From contig NZ_JOCF01000125.1 in the NCBI RefSeq assembly GCF_000720635.1, positions 1 through 9,676 on the forward strand: a DNA stretch of 9,676 nucleotides, read 5' to 3'. This document shows positions 5,986 through 9,676 of the stretch, piece after piece; position 1 is the stretch's first letter, and each line of letters starts with the position of its first letter. A program made the translations under genes and the position numbers. This stretch comes from Streptomyces sp. NRRL WC-3742 (GTDB lineage Bacteria; Actinomycetota; Actinomycetes; Streptomycetales; Streptomycetaceae). The notes below the pieces were generated by a model. The model was not told the DNA's origin. It searched no databases and saw nothing but the letters and a program-made list of their open reading frames with translations.

Positions 5986-7163
5986 GCCTGACCTCCGGCC
6001 TCAGCTGCCCCCGAACCCCGCTGCGCCGTTTCCTGGACCGGGAAATGTCGGCGGGCCCCAAGCCGCTGCGGGAGAACTTCCGCGCCCGGTACGCCGACAC
6101 GCCTGTCCTGCTGCCGCCCGAAGGGGTGGGGACCGAGGCGGGCACGGTCGGGACCGCGATCGACCTGCGCCTGCGCCTGGCGTTCAACGCCGCCGCCCCC
6201 GTCGACCCGGCCACCGTCTGGGGCGTCGAGATGTGCAGGGGGATCGGCGGCCCCCGGGTCGGCGAGCGCATGGGCGCCGTCGGCGAGCAACTCCTCGAGC
6301 GCCTGGCCGAGACCGCTCACGCCCTGGACCTGGACGACCGGGACCTGCCGGTGGACCGCTCTTGGGAGGAGGAGCAGGACCTCGCGCGGCTCCTGCTCGC
6401 CGCGGCCTGGTACCAGGTCGCCGCCCGCAACCCCTACGGCTTCACCTACACCCCGCTCTTCCTAGCCGCCGTCGAAGCCCCCAAGACCTTCACCCTCGAG
6501 CGACTCCTGGCCCTTCCCCACCGCGACCTGGTCGACGACGTCACCGCCCAGCTCCACCTCGCCGCCGCCAGCCCCCTCCAGACGCTGCGCGCCACCACTG
6601 GTCCCGCCGACTGCAAGGGCTGCGTGACGTTCGCCGGCGTCGACATCACCGCCGACGCCGACCTCCTGGCCGACGGCACGCTGATCGAGATCAAGAGCAC
6701 CCGCCACCCCCGCCGCTTCGAGAAGGCCACCGCCTGGCAGATCCTCGGCTACCTCCTCCTCGACACCCCCGACCACCACCGCATCGACACCGTCGGCCTC
6801 TACCTCACCCGCACCGCCACCCTCGCCACCTGGCCCGTCGAGGACTACCTCGCCCTCCTCGGCGCCCGCTGCCGCGACCTCCCCCAACTGCGTGCCACCT
6901 TCGCCGAACTCCTCACCAACTGCACCGCCGACGAGGAGCCCTACAAACCCGACGAACAGCGCCGCGTCCAGCGCCTGCTGGAACGCGTGGCCACGCCTGT
7001 CCCGTCGGGCCACTGTCCGGTCTGCGCCCAGACGGTGCCGCCGCCTGCGGCTGCGGGCCGTGCCCGCCGTTACTGCACCGAATGGTGCAGCCGCCGAGCC
7101 CCGGGGCTGCGCCTGCGGGGATGGCTTCCCGGCCGACTGCCGGGCCTGGCCATCGCCGCTTGA
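5982..7163 (+). CDS. PD-(D/E)XK nuclease-like protein with C-terminal zinc-type motif
   Basis: The ATG at 5982 is preferred because it overlaps the upstream small ORF (ATGA); GTG 5973 is an alternative. The product has 393 residues. Residues 57-65 read GTAIDLRLR. The core is DITADADLLADGTLIEIKST (221-240), giving Asp227 and ExK at 236-238, the PD-(D/E)XK catalytic signature. WQILGY (252-257) then supplies the QxxxY motif typical of RecB- and Cas4-type nucleases. CKGC (211-214) lies just before the core. A C-terminal CPVC (345-348) and YCTEWC (364-369) look like a zinc site. The family cuts DNA with divalent metal, in repair, recombination or defence. The HEPN-like gene follows on the same strand after about 70 bases. 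Nuclease fold: fairly sure; substrate and role unknown. Confidence 0.75.
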   Translation: MSLTSGLSCPRTPLRRFLDREMSAGPKPLRENFRARYADTPVLLPPEGVGTEAGTVGTAIDLRLRLAFNAAAPVDPATVWGVEMCRGIGGPRVGERMGAVGEQLLERLAETAHALDLDDRDLPVDRSWEEEQDLARLLLAAAWYQVAARNPYGFTYTPLFLAAVEAPKTFTLERLLALPHRDLVDDVTAQLHLAAASPLQTLRATTGPADCKGCVTFAGVDITADADLLADGTLIEIKSTRHPRRFEKATAWQILGYLLLDTPDHHRIDTVGLYLTRTATLATWPVEDYLALLGARCRDLPQLRATFAELLTNCTADEEPYKPDEQRRVQRLLERVATPVPSGHCPVCAQTVPPPAAAGRARRYCTEWCSRRAPGLRLRGWLPGRLPGLAIAA

Positions 7164-7232
7164 CCACACCGCGTCCCATGCTGCGACGGCGCGAGTCCGA
7201 GGCGGCGTGGGACGCGGAGCGGCTCTCCCAAC

Positions 7233-8024
7233 ATGCCCGGCATCCGTCGAGATACCTTTCACCACAGGGTGTCCTGCCAGGCCGTCAGAGCTTTCACAGG
7301 TGTCATGGGCAGCATGGCTTGGCAGGGGCTGGTCCGCGGGGGCCGAGCGGGTACGGGAGGCTTTCAGCTCGTCGGCCAAGTGCTGTGCGCATCGTCGTCC
7401 GCCCGCGGTGTAGGAGCGAGCGCGGCAGCGGACGCCAAGCTCGACGAGCTGAAGCCGCTTCTTCTGGACGAGGGCCTCCCGCTCCTATGGGTGCCGCGAG
7501 CATCGACGGTGCGCGCACTGCTGGATGCTCCGGACGCCCGGACACGGCGTCAGATCATCGGGCGGCGCTGGAAGGGCGTCACCGAAGACTGCGAGACCGT
7601 CCTCCACCAAATCACCCACCTCCGGCTTCGTGACGACCGCGACTTCGCATACGACGTCGCCAACGCGCTGAAGGCCGGCCACACCAGCGCGGCGCAGGCC
7701 CTGGCCGCCAACCTCCTCGACTCGATCCTTCAGCGCCACCTCGAAGAGACCCTTCGCATTCAGCTGACCAGGAACGACTACAAGGCCAAGGGCATCAAGT
7801 TCAATATGGACGACCACATGCTCTTCACCGCCTTCACCTTCGCCCCGGTCTGGTACGCCCACGCCAGATACCGCCCGAAGAACAACGACCCGATTCCGCG
7901 GGCCTTCGGCCGGCACCCCAGCGTCCACGGCGTTTCCCGGAAGCAGTACTCACGTGTCAACGCGGTGATCGCGCTCATGCTGGTCACCTCGGTGATCAAG
8001 TACCTGGACGGCGAACTGATGTAG
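7233..8024 (+). CDS. HEPN-like RX4H protein
   Basis: The frame gives up to 263 residues. The start is uncertain: ATG 7233 has GGAG at 7216-7219, while ATG 7305, ATG 7314 or GTG 7380 are alternatives. Codon third positions are poor in G/C before about 7430, so coding evidence is firm only from DAKLDELKPLLLDEGLPLLW (67-86) on. The C-terminal part is helical and contains IPRAFGRHPSVHG (221-233), giving Arg227 and His232, the RX4H pattern of HEPN ribonucleases. Helical SRVNAVIALMLVTSVIKYL follows. HEPN proteins act as RNases in toxin-antitoxin, abortive infection and CRISPR-linked systems, though some are inactive. Codon use is less GC-biased than in neighbouring genes, suggesting separate acquisition. 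It sits downstream of the PD-(D/E)XK nuclease and converges on a broken replication-relaxation gene. HEPN assignment is inference from one motif and helical layout. Confidence 0.65.
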   Translation: MPGIRRDTFHHRVSCQAVRAFTGVMGSMAWQGLVRGGRAGTGGFQLVGQVLCASSSARGVGASAAADAKLDELKPLLLDEGLPLLWVPRASTVRALLDAPDARTRRQIIGRRWKGVTEDCETVLHQITHLRLRDDRDFAYDVANALKAGHTSAAQALAANLLDSILQRHLEETLRIQLTRNDYKAKGIKFNMDDHMLFTAFTFAPVWYAHARYRPKNNDPIPRAFGRHPSVHGVSRKQYSRVNAVIALMLVTSVIKYLDGELM

Positions 8025-8067
8025 CAACCCGCGAGCGCCCGCCCGCCAACAACAGGGCAGTCCGCTC

Positions 8068-8341
8068 CTACAGTTCCCAGGCCCCGCGCAGGGGCCGCGT
8101 GTGGTCGGTGAGGGTGTGCCACACCGCCCCGCTCCGTCAGGAACCAGGCCCGAAGCTTCCCGGCCTGCGGCAGGACGACGTCCTCGACCAGGCCCTCGTC
8201 CTTCAGCCGGCGCAGCCGTCGGCGCATCAGCTCCAGCCGGCTGCCGGGGGTGTGGAGTGTGCGCAGCTGCTCGGCCGTGGCCATCCGGAACTGGTACAGC
8301 GCGGCGACCACGGCGTGGTCGATCTCGGGCGGCGTCGCCAT
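8068..8341 (-). pseudogene. Truncated, frameshifted replication-relaxation family gene
   Basis: ATG (8341-8339) with GAGGAG at 8353-8348 on the minus strand. The first 73 or so residues form a clear winged-helix N-terminus: AALYQFRMATAEQLRTLH (13-30), then LMRRRLRRLKDEGLVEDVVL and LRAWFLTERGG. This matches the replication-relaxation (PF13814-type) proteins of Streptomyces plasmids and integrative elements. Near 8120 the frame goes wrong. A one-base shift restores WHTLTDHTRPLRGAWEL, which ends at a TAG (8070-8068). Intact members are usually well over 200 residues, so most of the gene is missing. The unshifted frame continues antisense into the HEPN-like gene down to 7778, which I regard as chance. 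The truncation end is only 44 bases from the stop of the HEPN-like gene, suggesting a recombination junction. Confidence 0.65.
8080..8096. terminator. Small hairpin between convergent genes
   Basis: GGCCCC (8080-8085) and GGGGCC (8091-8096) pair around GCGCA. It lies at the convergent junction of the HEPN-like gene and the replication-relaxation remnant, where a bidirectional terminator would be expected, but it is short and falls inside the remnant's coding sequence. Confidence 0.3.
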
Positions 8342-8364
8342 CACGGGCTCCTCAACGTCGGTGC

Positions 8365-8379
8365 CCACCGCCCCGGTGG
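8365..8379. repeat. Inverted repeat CCACCG-CCC-CGGTGG
   Basis: A six-base inverted repeat with a three-base loop lies about 25 bases upstream of the replication-relaxation remnant's start. It could form a leader hairpin or be part of an operator, but it is short enough to occur by chance in such GC-rich DNA. Confidence 0.3.
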
Positions 8380-8405
8380 CGGCGAGCACCCGTAGACAAG
8401 CCCGC

Positions 8406-8514
8406 GGTTCTCACCGGATTTCTCACCAAGATCAGCCCATCCGGACACGATCCGACAACGGGTGTTCTAACCGGTGCGACAACCGGTGGTGAGAACCGGT
8501 GCGCCAACCGGTGG
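8406..8514. repeat. AACCGGT iteron/operator-like array with GGTGAG words
   Basis: AACCGGT occurs at 8469, 8481, 8494 and 8506, spaced 12, 13 and 12 bases. It forms two near-identical units of about 21 bases (8469-8489 and 8494-8514, one mismatch). To the left, TTCTCACC occurs at 8408 and 8420, again 12 apart. GGTTCTCACC (8406-8415) is the exact reverse complement of GGTGAGAACC (8488-8497). More GGTGAG/CTCACC words lie at 8572 and 8595. The array lies upstream of the minus-strand replication-relaxation gene. Iterons of a replication origin or binding sites for an autoregulating protein would both look like this. Confidence 0.6.
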
Positions 8515-8571
8515 CCGCCCGCCCCGGCCATGGCGCCCGACCTCCGGACGAAAGCCCAGGTCAGAGGCCAT

Positions 8572-8600
8572 GGTGAGTGGCCGTCAAGGTGAAACTCACC
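8572..8600. repeat. Inverted repeat GGTGAGT...ACTCACC
   Basis: GGTGAGT (8572-8578) and ACTCACC (8594-8600) are exact reverse complements 15 bases apart. They use the same GGTGAG word as the array at 8406-8514, so the same protein might bind both. Confidence 0.35.
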
Positions 8601-8608
8601 ACCCCGAC

Positions 8609-8680
8609 AACCCTTCCTTCCTTCTTCTTTGGTCCTTGTAGTTGTAGTGGCAGTTGTCGTTGGTCGGTAGGGTTCGGCGC
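8609..8680. other. Pyrimidine run and T/G-rich tract
   Basis: A run of C/T (8611-8630, CCTTCC repeats then CTTCTTCTTT) is followed by a T/G-rich stretch to about 8680 containing TTGTAGTTGTAGTGG. It is distinctly lower in GC than its surroundings and strand-asymmetric. No ORF of good codon bias covers it. It may be an easily melted or structured regulatory or origin element next to the repeat array. Confidence 0.4.
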
Positions 8681-9051
8681 CTGCGGCGGGCCTTTCCTCT
8701 TCGGCGTCCGGCTGGAGGCCGGCCGCGCGTGGTGGGGATGGGCGCGGCGTGCGGCGGCCCAGAGGGCCACCAGAGGGCCCGGTACGGGTCTGCCCGCCCG
8801 CGTTCCCCGAACACGGCGGGCAGGACGGGCAGAGATGGCCTGGAGCGCCTCCAGCGGGCAAGGTGGCTGGGCGAGCCAGCGCCGGTCGAGCCCGAGCGCG
8901 GCGAGCTGGCCGCGCTGAGCGTTCGCCGATCGCCGTCCTGCCCGCCTGGCTGCGCCGTTCCTGGCGTCGCTGGTTGTGGTGTCGGTCGTTGATCGGGGTA
9001 TGGATAGCGACTGGCCTCTGTGAACCCACGCCGCTCGCCCCGGCCCCGTGT

Positions 9052-9288
9052 TCACGCCGCCCGGACGGCGTTCTCGCAGCGAGGGCAGACGTGCCCGGCG
9101 TACTGGGGTGGGTACCAGCGCGAGCCCGGCCCGGAGGGCCGCCACGGGTCGACGACCATGTCCGTGGTGTCGAGCCCGCAGGCCGTCACCGGCAACGGGT
9201 CGCCGGGCACGTCCGGGTCGGAGCCGGCGGCGTGCACGACCAGGAGGTCCGGCTGCTGCTGCTCGATCACCACGAGGATGCCCACCAC
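9052..9288 (-). CDS. Small protein of unknown function with C-terminal CPRC
   Basis: On the minus strand GTG at 9288 (or the adjacent GTG at 9285) is preceded by GGAGGG (9298-9293). The product has about 78 residues. It starts with a hydrophobic strand-like VVGILVVIEQQQPDLLVVHA, continues through a polar middle with TACGLDTTDM and a Trp/Pro-rich WRPSGPGSRWYPPQYAG, and ends in HVCPRCENAVRAA. One Cys in the middle plus the CPRC pair could bind metal. Codon bias supports coding from this start, while the upstream in-frame extension to 9534 looks like non-coding Pro/Gly-rich sequence. I do not recognise a family, though small proteins of this style are common on Streptomyces accessory DNA. It is divergent from the next small ORF, with about 60 bases between them. 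Confidence 0.6.
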   Translation of the reverse strand: MVGILVVIEQQQPDLLVVHAAGSDPDVPGDPLPVTACGLDTTDMVVDPWRPSGPGSRWYPPQYAGHVCPRCENAVRAA

Positions 9289-9347
9289 CCCACCCTCCGC
9301 CGACTGCGGCCACTGCTGCACCTGGTGACCGGCCAACGGGGTCCGCC

Positions 9348-9518
9348 ATGCCTGGCCCGCGCTGCGCCGGAGGGTTCCGTCACCGGCAGGCGGTGGACCA
9401 CCGGACGGAGGAGGAGTTCTGTCCCGTGCGCCTGGCCGAGCGGGCAGTGAAGCAGGCCCGTGCGGAGGCGGCGGATGCCCGACGCCGGGCCGCGCGTGTG
9501 AGCCGCGGAGAGGAGTAG
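9348..9518 (+). CDS. Small helical Arg/Ala-rich ORF
   Basis: ATG 9348 gives 56 residues; GTG 9426 with a very good GGAGGAGGAG (9407-9416) nine bases upstream gives 30. The C-terminal part, VRLAERAVKQARAEAADARR onwards, is a charged amphipathic helix with good third-position G/C, and the longer form has two Cys before it (RC and FCPVR). The function is unknown. It may be a helical tail or short regulator. The choice of start is open; the strong ribosome binding site favours GTG 9426. Confidence 0.45.
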   Translation: MPGPRCAGGFRHRQAVDHRTEEEFCPVRLAERAVKQARAEAADARRRAARVSRGEE

Positions 9519-9540
9519 CTGACCCCACCGCCATGTGTGA

Positions 9541-9676
9541 CCTGTTGGTTGTGGTGGGCGTGGAATGGCCTTGGATCGGGTGTTGTCTGGACCTTTGGTT
9601 GGTCCTGTTGGTGGTGTGGGTCGGGGGTGGGTGTGGTCCGGGTTTGGTGACTGTGTGTGGTGGCGGGGTGGTGGCG
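9541..9676 (+). other. Strongly G+T-rich terminal stretch with G-quadruplex potential
   Basis: By my count only 22 of 136 bases are A or C, an extreme strand asymmetry for this DNA. Four runs of at least three G lie at 9618-9620, 9623-9627, 9629-9631 and 9640-9642, with loops of 2, 1 and 8 bases. TGGTTGTGGTG (9546-9556) recurs exactly at 8971-8981. No gene is evident; the stretch continues beyond the window. Confidence 0.5.

Larger units (their letters stand above)
8342..9051. other. 710-base stretch with no convincing gene
   Basis: Several frames are open here on both strands, but none shows good start sites and steady codon bias. The left part holds the AACCGGT/GGTGAG repeat array. The middle holds a pyrimidine run followed by a T/G-rich tract. 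Around 8835-8935 the minus strand briefly reads like coding (AQRGQLAALGLDRRWL) with G/C third positions, which may be the relic of an older gene; it then degrades. A 23-codon frame from ATG 8570 to TAG 8641 has its AGAGG too close to the start to be persuasive. Confidence 0.5.

Noticed and set aside
7097..7108. Perfect palindrome AGCCCCGGGGCT
   Set aside because: It lies within the nuclease's C-terminal coding region and is likely chance in GC-rich codons.
7778..8067. Minus-strand continuation of the replication-relaxation frame
   Set aside because: It runs antisense through the C-terminus of the HEPN-like gene and loses family resemblance after the frameshift near 8120.
8749..9450. Long plus-strand open frame over the repeat-rich and small-gene region
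   Set aside because: Arg/Pro-rich translation without family resemblance or a good ribosome binding site; it overlaps better-supported small genes.

Overview
The window is very GC-rich, with G/C at nearly every third codon position, frequent GTG starts, GGAGG-type ribosome binding sites and GC-rich hairpins without T-tracts. This suggests a Streptomyces-like actinomycete. Gene content (a polymerase-like protein, an HTH protein, a helicase-associated-domain helicase, small zinc-type ORFs, a broken replication-relaxation gene) points to an accessory region: a linear or conjugative plasmid, an integrated element, or a chromosome arm near the end. No telomere, tRNA, rRNA, CRISPR array or intact transposase was seen.

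Left part (1-4948): three co-directional genes. The first runs off the left edge and reads as a very divergent family B DNA polymerase palm, with recognisable motifs A, B and C but altered key residues. It overlaps the next gene by GTGA. That gene encodes a 235-residue basic protein with an N-terminal helix-turn-helix. The two-gene order resembles the telomere-associated-protein/terminal-protein pairs of Streptomyces linear replicons (tap-tpg, tac-tpc), so this is a candidate end-replication cassette. That is inference from motifs and layout. A perfect 16-bp hairpin separates the pair from a 789-residue DEAH helicase with C-terminal helicase-associated repeats, which a 12-bp perfect hairpin follows.

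Middle (4969-8024): a small CxxC ORF whose second half looks frameshifted; a good promoter (TTGACC-17-TTGGAT) driving a 138-residue protein with Cys/His pairs; a probable leaderless 37-codon ORF coupled by ATGA to a PD-(D/E)XK nuclease with a RecB/Cas4-like QxxxY motif and a C-terminal zinc-type CxxC...CxxxC; then a protein with a HEPN-like RX4H motif. The nuclease and HEPN-like protein side by side are a candidate nucleic-acid-targeting (defence or abortive-infection type) module.

Right part (8025-9676): a minus-strand replication-relaxation family remnant, frameshifted and truncated beside the HEPN-like gene. Its upstream region holds four AACCGGT repeats spaced 12-13 bp and repeated GGTGAG words, an iteron- or operator-like array, followed by a T/G-rich tract. 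Then come a small minus-strand CPRC protein, a small plus-strand helical ORF, and a strongly G+T-rich, G-quadruplex-capable terminal stretch.
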